In this document: in pieces, positions 14,281-23,961 of the stretch | How the letters are laid out: each line of letters opens with the position of its first letter | Numbering within the stretch: position 1 is the first letter of the stretch | Assembly: GCA_016342415.1 (NCBI GenBank) | Contig: JAEIOD010000031.1 | Coordinates: 1 to 57,250 of the forward strand | Origin: Clostridiales bacterium | GTDB lineage: Bacteria; Bacillota; Clostridia; Peptostreptococcales; Acidaminobacteraceae | Reading direction: 5' to 3' | DNA: 57,250 nt | Notes under the pieces: model-generated | Told to the model about the DNA's origin: nothing | Database searches by the model: none | Seen by the model: the letters and a program-made list of their open reading frames with translations, nothing else | Position numbers and translations under genes: made by a program

Positions 14281-15774
14281 ATGAATTTAAAGCAATTCTT
14301 AGATTATGACAACATAGTCATCCAGTGCCATGATATTCCTGATGGGGATGCCATCGCTAGCGGCTTTGCCTTGTATCAATATATCAAATTCCACAATAAG
14401 GATGTGCGATTGGTCTACAGTGGTCGAATGGAGATAACTAAACCGAATCTGCTTTTGATGATTGAACATCTGAAGATTCCAATCGAGTATGTCGTAGAAC
14501 TTTACTGTAAAGAATTACTGATAACGGTGGACTGTCAATATGGCGCAGGTAACGTAACCATGTTCGATGCACCGACAGTTGCTATTATCGATCATCATCA
14601 ATCCGAAGTTAAAAATATGACACTGTGTGAAATCAGACCCTATCTTGGAAGCTGTTCCACCCTTGTCTGGAAAATGTTTGAAGAAATCGGTTTTGATGTA
14701 AATCTTCTGGAAAATGTACCAACAGCGCTTTACTATGGTCTTTACTGTGATACCAACAGTTTCGCTGAAATATCACATCCTCTTGACAAGGATTTGCGTG
14801 ATACAGTCAAGTACATCCACAGCCTGATCAAAATACTAGCAAATTCCAATTTAACCCTTTTTGACCTTGAGACTGCTGGTGTTGCACTTATACGCGCCAT
14901 GCACAACAAAAGAGATAACTTCGCCATCATCAAGTCAAATCCCTGTGATCCCAATATTCTTGGATTCATAAGCGACCTTGCAATGCAGGTCAATACCATC
15001 AATACGTGTATCGTGTACAGTCAAACGGATGACGGTCTCAAGTTTTCCGTTCGTAGCTGCATACGCGAAGTGAACGCCAATGAAATGGCCTCTTATATTG
15101 CTAAGGATCTAGGCTCAGGAGGTGGTCATAAGGAAAAGGCAGGCGGATTCATCTTTGCCCATAAGTTTGAGGAAAAACATCCAAACCTTAATACCGAAGC
15201 GTATTTTCTGAATCAGATCCGTAGCTATTATGACAGCTTTGAAACGATTTACAGTCATACCCACCATCTGTCATTAGACACTCTGGAACGCTATAGGAAA
15301 AAACACATACCTCTGGGTTATGTCCCTTCAAGTGAGATATTCGACAAGAACACACCTCTGTTGATACGAACCCTTGAAGGAGATATGAACATTGAAGCTT
15401 CAGAGGACACCTATATAATGATCGGTTTAAAAGGAGAAGCTTATCCGATAAAAAAAGAGAAATTCATGCACAGTTATAAACTTGTAGCCGAAACATATGA
15501 TCTGGTTGCAGAGTACATACCGCGTGCGAAGAATAAGATTACTGGCGACTCCATTGAACTGCTTCCGTATGCTAAATCCTGTATAGCCACAGGGGATGTA
15601 TATATCTATGTGAAACAGTTGACACAGCAAACAAAAGTTTTCACAGCATGGGATACTGAAACCTATATGACCGGCCATGTTGGCGACTACCTTGCTGTCC
15701 GTGAAGATGATACTTCGGATATTTATATTCTAGAGAACAACATTTTCCACCTCACTTATGAGAAGGTCAAATAG
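14281..15774 (+). CDS. DHH-family phosphoesterase with C-terminal PGDYG-like repeats
   Basis: A 497-residue phosphoesterase. Metal-binding motifs of the DHH domain are present: CHDIPDGDAIASG (about residues 16-28), LITVDCQYG, and AIIDHHQSE. The DHHA1 motif GSGGGHKEKAGG lies near residue 280. Such enzymes hydrolyse short oligonucleotides, cyclic dinucleotides or related phosphoesters. The last 150 residues are extra: two similar segments, one with LKGEAYPIKKEKF and one with GHVGDYLAVRED, resemble PGDYG-type modules of unknown role. AGAGAAGG lies upstream of the ATG. It is divergent from the TIR-Bmp gene across 141 bp, and a nucleotide link between them is possible but unproven. Confidence 0.8.
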   Translation: MNLKQFLDYDNIVIQCHDIPDGDAIASGFALYQYIKFHNKDVRLVYSGRMEITKPNLLLMIEHLKIPIEYVVELYCKELLITVDCQYGAGNVTMFDAPTVAIIDHHQSEVKNMTLCEIRPYLGSCSTLVWKMFEEIGFDVNLLENVPTALYYGLYCDTNSFAEISHPLDKDLRDTVKYIHSLIKILANSNLTLFDLETAGVALIRAMHNKRDNFAIIKSNPCDPNILGFISDLAMQVNTINTCIVYSQTDDGLKFSVRSCIREVNANEMASYIAKDLGSGGGHKEKAGGFIFAHKFEEKHPNLNTEAYFLNQIRSYYDSFETIYSHTHHLSLDTLERYRKKHIPLGYVPSSEIFDKNTPLLIRTLEGDMNIEASEDTYIMIGLKGEAYPIKKEKFMHSYKLVAETYDLVAEYIPRAKNKITGDSIELLPYAKSCIATGDVYIYVKQLTQQTKVFTAWDTETYMTGHVGDYLAVREDDTSDIYILENNIFHLTYEKVK

Positions 15775-15833
15775 TTTTACCTATCCTCCTTCCCAACAGA
15801 CCACTCTGAATGCTCCAGCATTATCCCACTTAA

Positions 15834-15865
15834 AAAGGTCCTGCCATTTGATTGGTAGGACCTTT
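15834..15865 (+). terminator. Terminator between DHH and ABC transporter genes
   Basis: Arms AAAGGTCCTGCC (15834-15845) and GGTAGGACCTTT (15854-15865) pair with one G-T wobble. It lies between convergent genes; both flanks are A/T-rich, so it may serve both strands. Confidence 0.8.
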
Positions 15866-15879
15866 AATAAGTACTTTGC

Positions 15880-17811
15880 TTATAAATCATTAATATTGGA
15901 CAAAACTGATTTTTTCAATATGAGAAAATTGCCAGTATAGACGATGATTATCGTAAATAAAGAAATAATTACAAATAGACTGCCAATTATTCCCATAATA
16001 TTTAAAGTGTCCAGTATATCAATATAACTGTTATAATAATCCAATTTTAAATATACAAGAAGTGAAAATAAGCTCAGTACAATTAGAACGATGAACAATG
16101 ATAGCGTACTAATTATAAACATTTCAGAAGCCAAGGTCTTAAGAATACTTTTTTTACTATAACCAAGTGCTCTGTACAAACCTATTTCATATTTTCTCTC
16201 AAATAGTGATGTATATTGTAACGATAGAAAAGAAACCGTTGCTATCACAAGAACCATATAAAGTGTCATTTTTGAAAGCTGTAATAATGAATCTATGTGA
16301 CTGTAAATACCATGAACCATTGTGCTATAGTCTTCATTTACAATTATATTTTCTGTCTGAGTGATTTCATTTACAATCTCATTATTGGCTTCAAGATACA
16401 GATTATCTTTATAGATCTTAATTTGATCGGTTTTAACACCTCCAGGATATTCAAACAAGTCAAATAAGCCATTAATAAAATATACTTTATGATACTCTTC
16501 ATATATTCTGTCATCATCAATTAAACCAACGATTTTTATTCTCGGCATGCCATATTCTGCAACAATGAACTGTTTCCAATCGACCAGATCAAATACCAAA
16601 TCACTAGTCATCTCTCCAGTCATATATTGATCGTATAGTCTTTCTCCACCGATTTTCAACTCTTTCAAGAGAGTTATAACGCCTTCAGCCGTCATAAGAA
16701 TCTCATCAGATTTTTCTGGGAACCGGCCATTGGTAATGATACTTTTTATGTAATCATTACCGGTAATGTTTTCAACCTTTGTTTCACTAGAAGCACGTGT
16801 GCTTTCGTAGTTAGAGGCGGCCAATCCAATTGTAAGATTGTAGTTTGGAGTGACGTGTTGTACATGTTCAGTTGATTTTATGTTTTGAATCAACTCATCA
16901 GCACCCTCACTATTGACATCAACAATGATACTTTTTATACCAGTATCTACCGACTCCTCATGCATATATTGTTTGAAAAACTCTCCTTCAAGAATAAAAG
17001 CCATGGAAGCAACCAGCAATATAAAAGTTGTTAAAAGCAGATATTTAATTGTATATTTAAACCTGCCAATTAAACTCTTTATTGACAGCCAAGCTATATT
17101 TTTGTTATACGACCTGCTATTATGCTGCTCATTTAAGCCAATATCTTTTGGATTGCCATCATTTTCAACCAGTTTGCCTCTGTTCACCGTTACAATGCGG
17201 TCACTGTATTCTTCAGCGATCTTACGATTATGGGTAACGAATAAAACAAGTTTGTCTTTTGATAACTCTTTAATAATGTCTACTATGCTTTTGCCGGTTT
17301 CTTCATCAAGACTACCAGTCGGTTCATCACAAATGATGATATCAACATCCTTGGCTATCATTCTGGCAATCGCGATTCTTTGACGTTGTCCACCCGATAA
17401 ATGTTTTGGTAGTTTGTGTAAGCTCTCTTCGAGTCCCATATCTTTTAATATCTTTGTTGCAATATCTTTTTTGTTTTCAATATGGTCACCCATGCTGACA
17501 ATTACATTATCAACAGCATTTAAATGTTCAATCAAGTTTAATTGTTGAAAAACATAGCCGACTCTTTCTCTTCTGAACTTCTCAAAGTCTATAACTTCTT
17601 CTTGGTTAAATAAAATTTTACCTGAGTCAATTTTATCTAATCCGCCAACTAAGTTCAGCAGTGTGGTTTTACCATTGCCACTACTTCCTAATATGGATAC
17701 AAAGCCGGTATTTGAAAACTTAATGTTGACATCTTTTAGTACCGTTTGCATTTTGTCTTTTCTTATTTGATATTTTTTAGTGATATTAATAAGTTCGAGC
17801 AAGGAAATCAC
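15880..17811 (-). CDS. MacB-like ABC transporter, ATPase fused to FtsX-type permease (A)
   Basis: About 640 residues. The N-terminal 220 form an ABC ATPase: Walker A GSSGNGKTT, signature LSGGQRQR, Walker B IIICDEPTGSLDE, H-loop LFVTHN. A membrane segment near 245-265 is followed by a large extracellular region (about 270-500) and three C-terminal membrane segments of the FtsX/MacB type. These systems work by mechanotransmission and export or expel peptides, antibiotics or lipoproteins. The GTG at 17811 opens the frame, but GAGGTG is better spaced from a TTG at 17802, giving the familiar start MLELINITKKY. It follows transporter B by one base. Confidence 0.85.
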   Translation of the reverse strand: MISLLELINITKKYQIRKDKMQTVLKDVNIKFSNTGFVSILGSSGNGKTTLLNLVGGLDKIDSGKILFNQEEVIDFEKFRRERVGYVFQQLNLIEHLNAVDNVIVSMGDHIENKKDIATKILKDMGLEESLHKLPKHLSGGQRQRIAIARMIAKDVDIIICDEPTGSLDEETGKSIVDIIKELSKDKLVLFVTHNRKIAEEYSDRIVTVNRGKLVENDGNPKDIGLNEQHNSRSYNKNIAWLSIKSLIGRFKYTIKYLLLTTFILLVASMAFILEGEFFKQYMHEESVDTGIKSIIVDVNSEGADELIQNIKSTEHVQHVTPNYNLTIGLAASNYESTRASSETKVENITGNDYIKSIITNGRFPEKSDEILMTAEGVITLLKELKIGGERLYDQYMTGEMTSDLVFDLVDWKQFIVAEYGMPRIKIVGLIDDDRIYEEYHKVYFINGLFDLFEYPGGVKTDQIKIYKDNLYLEANNEIVNEITQTENIIVNEDYSTMVHGIYSHIDSLLQLSKMTLYMVLVIATVSFLSLQYTSLFERKYEIGLYRALGYSKKSILKTLASEMFIISTLSLFIVLIVLSLFSLLVYLKLDYYNSYIDILDTLNIMGIIGSLFVIISLFTIIIVYTGNFLILKKSVLSNINDL

Positions 17812-17812
17812 C

Positions 17813-19843
17813 TCATTTATGTTTAATTAAGTTTACAATGTTTATTTTTTTAAACTCTTGATTAATAGATGTTATGATGATCGAAACAATTATAACAACT
17901 ACAAGAATCAAAGAGATTGGATCTAAATATGAAACATTATCAAATCCGAACTTATCAGTTGGATCTAGAGCATATACAATGTAATTATTCATTATAAGTT
18001 TAATAATAAGCCATGTCATGATAGAAAATACGATCGTAAACAAAGCAATTATAAGGCCTTCAATGGTAAACATGGTTTTTATATTTTTTGATGAGTATCC
18101 CAACGATTTGTAAATACCGATATTTTTTTTATTACGAACAATATTTGACTGAATACCATTGTAAATAGAAATAGCGCCAAAAATCAATAAGAAAAGACAT
18201 CCAGCTATTAAAGTCACTTTATAACCATGTAATTTCTCATGATAGTCATTACGTTCATTTGTTATGTTATCTCTACCATAAACCTGAAAACCATGAAGAA
18301 GGAATCCATCAAACACTTCATTTCGTAAATCAAAGTTTTCTTCCTCGATAAAAACATTAAAATGTCTAAATTTTATACCATAATATCCTAAATATACATT
18401 CCAGACATAATCACGAAATTCATCTTCCAACATGTATATATTTGAATTAACGGCAATTGTTATTAACTCGTCCTGATACTCAAATGCCAAATCGATATTG
18501 TCTTCATATTTATAATCATCTATTAATCCAACAATTTCTAAGTCCTTGTCATATAGGTTCTCTGGGTTATAACGGTATGTATTCTTATAGGATATTTCTA
18601 TGCCTTTTAGTTTAGAAAGAATTTCCTCATCTGATAATTGTAACAATTCAGCATGACTCTGAGCCAGCTCAGTATCATCATCAATTGTTTCCAAATAATA
18701 ATCAAACAGACTCAAAAGTGCAGATCCCTTACTGTATAAAATTTCATTATTGCTTTGAGGAAATCTACCAACAACTATGTCACTTTGGAATGTGTCTTTC
18801 AGTTTAGGCTGAATATTACGTAAGATTTTTTTATAACTAACATCATCAGAGCTGAAGCTTGTATTCATTTCCAATGCCGCCATAAATCCAATAATCTGAC
18901 TTTCATTTTGGGTGTTATAATTGTCAACAAACTTAGTAAATCCATCCAAGGTAAAACGGGATGTCCTAACGTCAATTTTATCAACTTTGTATGTGTCTAT
19001 ATAGTATTTGTCCACCTCGGTCTGGATGCCTTTAATGATTCCAGTACCGAATAAAAACAAAGCAGCAATAATTATAATCAAGTAAGAAGAATTGAACAAA
19101 CTGAATTTTCTTGACAGTAGATTGAATTCAAATCTCTTATCGAAAGTTCTATTTATAATGGATTTCTTTTTTGAAGTGCTTTTTAAAGTTGACGTCCGTT
19201 TAACTTGATGGTCAATTCCATTGTCATCAAATTTAAGTATGACATCAGTGTAGTTTTGGGCAATTTCCTCATCATGAGTCACAAGTATTATGGTTTTGTC
19301 CCTAAAAACATCCATGATTAAATCCATTATCTCTTTTTTTGTTTCATCATCTAGACTTCCTGTTGGTTCATCACAAAGCAAAATATCTGTTTCTCTAGCT
19401 AATGCCCTAGCAATCGCAACTCTTTGCCTTTCTCCACCTGATAACTGATGTGGCATTTTATCTCTATGATCAAAGAGGCCGACACGTCTCAATATTTCAA
19501 TTGCTTTTTCTTCTTTATTTTTTACATCGTTTGTCAGACTGACAGTAATGTTTTTTATCAGATTTAAGTGGTTGAGCAGATTTAAATCCTGGAACATAAA
19601 ACTGACATTTTCCCTTCTAAACTTATCAAAATCTATAATGGGACGCCCTCTGAATAATAACTCTCCTTCAAATTCCAAATCAATCCCGCCAATAAGATTT
19701 AAAAGTGTCGTTTTTCCACAACCACTTTCTCCCAAAACTGAAGTATTTGATCCTTCTTTAAAAACATGTGAAATATTATCCAATATGATTTGTGATTGAT
19801 TATTATGATTGTATGTTTTAGAAATATTTTTTAATTCAATCAT
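17813..19843 (-). CDS. MacB-like ABC transporter, ATPase fused to FtsX-type permease (B)
   Basis: A 676-residue protein with the same plan as its neighbour: ABC ATPase (Walker A GESGCGKTT, signature LSGGERQR, Walker B LLCDEPTGSLDD, H-loop LVTHDEE), a membrane segment near 253-272, an extracellular region to about 530, and three C-terminal membrane segments. The pair probably forms a heterodimer. Antimicrobial-peptide detoxification modules of this type often sit beside a two-component system, but none is here. Upstream AGGG precedes the ATG. It is the first gene of a two-gene operon. Confidence 0.85.
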   Translation of the reverse strand: MIELKNISKTYNHNNQSQIILDNISHVFKEGSNTSVLGESGCGKTTLLNLIGGIDLEFEGELLFRGRPIIDFDKFRRENVSFMFQDLNLLNHLNLIKNITVSLTNDVKNKEEKAIEILRRVGLFDHRDKMPHQLSGGERQRVAIARALARETDILLCDEPTGSLDDETKKEIMDLIMDVFRDKTIILVTHDEEIAQNYTDVILKFDDNGIDHQVKRTSTLKSTSKKKSIINRTFDKRFEFNLLSRKFSLFNSSYLIIIIAALFLFGTGIIKGIQTEVDKYYIDTYKVDKIDVRTSRFTLDGFTKFVDNYNTQNESQIIGFMAALEMNTSFSSDDVSYKKILRNIQPKLKDTFQSDIVVGRFPQSNNEILYSKGSALLSLFDYYLETIDDDTELAQSHAELLQLSDEEILSKLKGIEISYKNTYRYNPENLYDKDLEIVGLIDDYKYEDNIDLAFEYQDELITIAVNSNIYMLEDEFRDYVWNVYLGYYGIKFRHFNVFIEEENFDLRNEVFDGFLLHGFQVYGRDNITNERNDYHEKLHGYKVTLIAGCLFLLIFGAISIYNGIQSNIVRNKKNIGIYKSLGYSSKNIKTMFTIEGLIIALFTIVFSIMTWLIIKLIMNNYIVYALDPTDKFGFDNVSYLDPISLILVVVIIVSIIITSINQEFKKINIVNLIKHK

Positions 19844-20043
19844 ACCCTTATCCCTCGCTTAATTTAACTGATTAATGTTGATGATATAGATTAGTAAAAA
19901 ATGTATGTCAGTATAATATTACTGCTAAATTTTATAAAAGTCATTAAAAAGATCAAACATGACACGAAGTTAAATTAATTAACTTCTTTGACAGAAGTAC
20001 TAAAAGAAAACTCCATTCATTTTTGTCAGTAAATAGAATTAAT

Positions 20044-20240
20044 CTATAAATATAATATCATTTCAATCGCTAACGCTTTATCCATTTTTGATATCTGTTG
20101 GTAACCGATACTGTTCACATTAACATATCTCATAACTTCTGATGAAGTAGTTTGTTCTAAATAAAATAATATTTTAGCAAAGTATAAGCATCTGACAAGC
20201 TCCTTAGTTCATCATCTGTAGTAACAGAGCTAAATAACTG
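20044..20240 (-). pseudogene. Possible decayed gene fragment
   Basis: In the 580-base gap 19844-20423 the minus strand reads as coding-like peptide in two adjoining frames: DDELRSLSDAYTLLKYYF, then after a frameshift LEQTTSSEVMRYVNVNSIG and on to a TAG at 20044-20046. No family is recognised. It may be the C-terminal remnant of a lost gene. Otherwise the gap holds only hairpins (20265-20345). Confidence 0.3.
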
Positions 20241-20264
20241 TCTTTAGCACTATCCGTCAAAAGC

Positions 20265-20345
20265 ATCATATTCTTAAATTAAGAATATGATACCTTCACA
20301 AGCTAAAAAAAGATCCAAGTAATTTAGTAGTCAAACTAAGTTACT
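20265..20345. repeat. Two hairpins downstream of the cold-shock gene
   Basis: A perfect palindrome with 13-bp arms ATCATATTCTTAA (20265-20277) and TTAAGAATATGAT (20279-20291) around one base, then a second stem AGTAATTTAGT (20318-20328) / ACTAAGTTACT (20335-20345) with one mismatch, followed on the plus strand by GGGATTTTAT. The second is terminator-like; the first has no obvious role. Confidence 0.5.
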
Positions 20346-20383
20346 GGGATTTTATAAATATTTATTCGATTTTTGCATAAAAA

Positions 20384-20410
20384 AAATCTTATGCAAAATG
20401 CATAAGATTT
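20384..20410 (-). terminator. Terminator of the cold-shock gene
   Basis: Perfect 12-bp arms AAATCTTATGCA (20384-20395) and TGCATAAGATTT (20399-20410) with a three-base loop, followed on the minus strand by further T residues. It begins 13 bases after the stop codon. Confidence 0.85.
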
Positions 20411-20423
20411 AAGTTTTTAATTA

Positions 20424-20621
20424 TTAAGCAATTTCAATGTTTTCTGCTTGAGGACCTTTTTGTCCGTCAGTAACATTAAAAGTAACTTTTTGACCTTCTT
20501 CTAAAGTCTTGAATCCGTCAATGTTAATTTGAGAGAAATGAGCGAAAACATCTTGTCCGTCTTCTCCTGTAATAAAACCGAAACCTTTTTCTGGGTTGAA
20601 CCATTTAACTGTACCATTCAT
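20424..20621 (-). CDS. csp: Cold-shock protein
   Basis: A 65-residue single-domain cold-shock protein that binds single-stranded RNA/DNA and melts RNA structure. RNP1 is KGFGFI (about residues 12-17) and RNP2 is VFAHF (about 25-29). Length is standard. AGGAGG precedes the ATG. The 231 bases up to the next gene are AT-rich and probably include a long 5' leader, as is common for cold-shock genes. The neighbouring DEAD-box helicase gene upstream suggests a shared role in RNA handling at low temperature, with separate transcription. Confidence 0.95.
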   Translation of the reverse strand: MNGTVKWFNPEKGFGFITGEDGQDVFAHFSQINIDGFKTLEEGQKVTFNVTDGQKGPQAENIEIA

Positions 20622-20852
20622 AATATGAACCTCCTAATTGTATTTTTCTTAAACTATTGCATAATCGATAACAAATACATTCCAAATTAAGATGATATAT
20701 TACTATAGCACTAATCAAAATTATTCAAGTTAACATTATTACTTCTAAATTTAAGCAACACCTAATACTATCACACTTAATTTAGTTTGTCAAACTTTTT
20801 TGTGCAAAACAAGAATTTTATTTTAATTTCAGCAATATCCTGTTTTTTCTTA

Positions 20853-21977
20853 TCAAGGCATCTCTATAATTTCTATTGATTTTCCTTGTAATTTTTCAAT
20901 TGTTTTTAATAATTCCTTTTCCTCATTACTACAGAATGATATTGCCGTTCCACTTATCCCAGCCCTGCCTGTTCGACCAATTCTATGGATAAATGTTTCG
21001 GGGACATTTGGAATGTCCATATTTATAACATGGGATATATTTTGTATGTCAATACCTCTTGCTGCTACATCTGTAGCTACCAAAATCCTTATTTCCTTGT
21101 TCTTAAAAAGCTCTAAGGCTTTTAATCTTTGTGATTGATTTTTATCACCATGAATAGCTTTAGATCTAATGTTTTGTATATTCAAAGTTTTACATACTTT
21201 ATCAGCTTTCTTTTTTGTTCTTGTAAAAACAAGTACAGACTCATAGGATTTATCTTCTAACAAACGTAGTAACAATGAAGTTTTATCAGGTTCGTTTACT
21301 AAATACACTTGCTGTTTAATATCAGCACTCTTTATAGATTCAATGTTATCATCTATTTTTACGGGTTTGTTTAAAATCGAATTTGCAATTTTCATAACTT
21401 CCTTTGGCATGGTAGCCGAAAATAGCATATTCTGTCTTACTTTTGGCAATTGAGATATGATTTTATTAACATCATCTAACGCCCTGAAATTAAGCATCTG
21501 ATCAGCTTCATCTAGTACAAACACTTCAACTTTACTCAAATCTGCATAGCCCTTGTTAATCAAATCCAAAAGACGTCCTGGAGTGGCAATCAAAATATCG
21601 GGTTCCTTTTTTAATACCTTTATATGACGTTTTGGTGTTATACCACCATACACAACGCCAACTTGAATATCCAAGTATTTTCCATAAGCCTCAAAACTCT
21701 CACCAATTTGAATAGCCAGTTCCCGGGTAGGTACTAAAACCAAAGATCTGATCATATTATGTTTTTTTGAAATAGCAGGTTTTTCTGAAAGCAGTTGCAA
21801 TATCGGAATTGCAAATGCAGCTGTTTTTCCTGAACCCGTATGTGCACACCCAAGCAAGTCATTTCTATTTAAAACAGCAGGTATTGCCTTTTCTTGTACT
21901 TGAGTTGGACTTATATACTTTTTTTCTTCAATAGCATTTATTATTAATTGATTTAAGCATAACTCTTGAAATGTCAT
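20853..21977 (-). CDS. DEAD-box RNA helicase, minimal core form
   Basis: A 374-residue ATP-dependent RNA helicase. All core motifs are visible: Q motif SPTQVQEKAIP, motif I AHTGSGKT, Ia PTRELA, Ib TPGRLLD, II DEAD, III SAT, IV VLVFTRTKKKAD, V ATDVAARGID, VI HRIGRTGR. There is almost no C-terminal extension, so unlike CshA/DeaD it lacks an added RNA-binding tail. Likely roles are ribosome assembly or mRNA unwinding, particularly in the cold given the nearby csp. AAAGGAGC precedes the ATG. Confidence 0.9.
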   Translation of the reverse strand: MTFQELCLNQLIINAIEEKKYISPTQVQEKAIPAVLNRNDLLGCAHTGSGKTAAFAIPILQLLSEKPAISKKHNMIRSLVLVPTRELAIQIGESFEAYGKYLDIQVGVVYGGITPKRHIKVLKKEPDILIATPGRLLDLINKGYADLSKVEVFVLDEADQMLNFRALDDVNKIISQLPKVRQNMLFSATMPKEVMKIANSILNKPVKIDDNIESIKSADIKQQVYLVNEPDKTSLLLRLLEDKSYESVLVFTRTKKKADKVCKTLNIQNIRSKAIHGDKNQSQRLKALELFKNKEIRILVATDVAARGIDIQNISHVINMDIPNVPETFIHRIGRTGRAGISGTAISFCSNEEKELLKTIEKLQGKSIEIIEMP

Positions 21978-22167
21978 TCAAATGCTCCTTTGACTTAATT
22001 TTTTTTAGTAGAAGTATCTACTCTCTATTCACACAAAAGCCATTATATCATCTATTCGTAAAAGTCCAAAGAATCTTTGGAAGATACTTTTGTCATTGTT
22101 TTGGTGACTTATTTTATTTATTATGAGTTTTTAAGATCCAGTCGGAAACTTTATTAACCGCTCAAAA

Positions 22168-22231
22168 CAGCCCCTAGTTGAGCTGTAATCTCCTTCATAC
22201 CGATTGTATTATTTGATATTTAATATCAAAT
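22168..22231 (-). terminator. Hairpin and palindrome after the ABC-2 permease gene
   Basis: The gap 21978-22342 contains a stem ACAGCCC (22168-22174) / GAGCTGT (22180-22186), followed on the minus strand by TTTTGAG, and a perfect AT-rich palindrome ATTTGATATT (22211-22220) / AATATCAAAT (22222-22231). The first is a terminator candidate for the exporter operon; the second could be an operator. Nothing else is seen in the gap. Confidence 0.45.
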
Positions 22232-22342
22232 GCAAGTAAAATATGACCCGTTTTATGACTCATTGACTTAAAACCTATAATACCCCATGTATATTTTTCG
22301 GGAGATTGCATTATATTCAGTGACCTTGATCAAAATTCTATT

Positions 22343-23059
22343 TTATACTTGTGCAATAGTGTTCAACTTCATCTTAATGAGTATAAAAGACAATACAGAT
22401 AATGACAGTATGACCGATAATCCGAGATAATCAAATTGACACGTAACCATCATTTCAAACCCCCATTTTGCAGGAAAAGCAATACCAACTTTCTCAAGAA
22501 CGTTTGGCAACATGCTTGTTGGAAACATAATGCCTGACAACATCAAGGATGGTAAAAATATAAGTTGGGAGAACATGGTCAATTTAGAAACACTTTTAAT
22601 GTACAGTCCAAGAAGAGATCCAATAAATAACGACACAATAAGAAAGAGTGACATCACAACAAAGTAGACGAATATATGACTTGGTACTTTAGCATCAAAA
22701 ATGATTGGTGCACTCATGAATATTATTAGACTTACTACACTTAAATGGATAAATCCAGAAATGAAATTGTTAACGACAGGCATCCATAGTGGTATACCTC
22801 CAACTTTAAAAGCTTTTGTTATATCATCAGAATATAACTCAATCAGTGATGTTGGTGCACCTAGTAGAGTACCCATTGTTATTGCAAATACCGTCATCGA
22901 TTGTATTAAAGTATCTTTTGCCTCAGGATTGATTGAAGTAAAAATGACACCCATAAAGCCAAAAAATATAATAGGAATAACATAGTAAGTTAGAAATACA
23001 TTTCTATTTCTTATATCTTGTTTCCAATGAATAAAAATTCCATATAAAAATGCATTCAT
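22343..23059 (-). CDS. ABC-2 type transporter permease
   Basis: A 238-residue integral membrane protein with about six hydrophobic segments, of the ABC-2 exporter class (drug, antibiotic or lipid export). Its start overlaps the ATPase gene's end by 4 bases (ATGA), so the two form a translationally coupled operon. The C-terminal half contains the usual LPSLMLSGIMFPTSMLP loop of ABC-2 permeases. Substrate is unknown. Confidence 0.85.
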   Translation of the reverse strand: MNAFLYGIFIHWKQDIRNRNVFLTYYVIPIIFFGFMGVIFTSINPEAKDTLIQSMTVFAITMGTLLGAPTSLIELYSDDITKAFKVGGIPLWMPVVNNFISGFIHLSVVSLIIFMSAPIIFDAKVPSHIFVYFVVMSLFLIVSLFIGSLLGLYIKSVSKLTMFSQLIFLPSLMLSGIMFPTSMLPNVLEKVGIAFPAKWGFEMMVTCQFDYLGLSVILSLSVLSFILIKMKLNTIAQV

Positions 23060-23961
23060 TCTACATTACCTCCCCGAGCGATTTCTATGAATTTATCTTC
23101 AAGAGAGGGTCGCTCTATTATCAAATCCAGCACTTCATTGTTGCTTTCTTTTAGATAACCCAAAAGCTCAAGAAGTGCTTCATCAATTTTTTTAGTTTGA
23201 AAAACCAAATACTCCTGATAGACACATTTATACTCACAGTTAACAAAAGAAGAATGGTCCATTGATTTTGAAACTTTAATATGGATATCTATATTCTTCA
23301 TATAATTGTTTGTGAGTTCTCCAGCTGTACCTAGAAATGCAAAACTACCATTCTTCAGTATAGCAATGCGGTCGCATAAACTTTCGACTTCAGCCATATC
23401 ATGGCTGGCTATCACTATAGTCTTTCCCTCTTCTTTCAGTTTTCTGATTTCATCATGAAGCGATACCCTACCTTCAACGTCAAGTCCAGCAGTTGGCTCA
23501 TCAAGAATTATGATATCAGGATTATTGATCAAAGCGAGTGCAAGATGCAATCGCCTCTTTTCACCTGTAGACATCACACCATATTTTTTTGACTTCAATT
23601 TATCCAATCCGAAACGATTGAATAAAAGAATATCTACCTCTCTTTTATTCCATTTGGAATGGAGCGTAAAAGTTTCATTGACAGTCATATTATTTGGTAA
23701 TGAAGAGGATTGAAGTTGCACTCCAATAGAACCATCGGTTGTGATTTGACCATTGTCATACTTACGCAGACCCTCAATACATTCAAGGGTCGTTGTTTTA
23801 CCAGCGCCATTAGCTCCAAGTAATGCAAAAATCTCACCTTGATATACTTCAAACGAAATATCGTCAATTGCAACAAGATCACCATATTTTTTTGATAAGT
23901 TACTGATTTCAATCACTTTTTTCATAATATTTTTGTACACCGAACTTGTATAATCCAGCAT
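23056..23961 (-). CDS. ABC transporter ATP-binding protein (ABC-2 exporter)
   Basis: About 301 residues: a CcmA/DrrA-like ATPase energising the permease. Walker A is LLGANGAGKTT, signature MSTGEKRRL (a variant of LSGGQ, common in this class), Walker B IIILDEPTAGLD, H-loop IASHD. The C-terminal 90 residues are the regulatory extension usual in DrrA-type proteins. The start is placed at ATG 23961 behind AAGGGGAG; a TTG at 23982 would add 7 residues. It lies downstream of the AlaRS gene but 190 bases away, so it is probably transcribed separately. Confidence 0.85.
   Translation of the reverse strand: MLDYTSSVYKNIMKKVIEISNLSKKYGDLVAIDDISFEVYQGEIFALLGANGAGKTTTLECIEGLRKYDNGQITTDGSIGVQLQSSSLPNNMTVNETFTLHSKWNKREVDILLFNRFGLDKLKSKKYGVMSTGEKRRLHLALALINNPDIIILDEPTAGLDVEGRVSLHDEIRKLKEEGKTIVIASHDMAEVESLCDRIAILKNGSFAFLGTAGELTNNYMKNIDIHIKVSKSMDHSSFVNCEYKCVYQEYLVFQTKKIDEALLELLGYLKESNNEVLDLIIERPSLEDKFIEIARGGNVE

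Noticed and set aside
12520..15774. Calling the TIR and DHH genes an antiphage defence island
   Set aside because: No known defence gene set is nearby, and the Bmp-like sensor suggests outside ligand sensing; defence is only one option.
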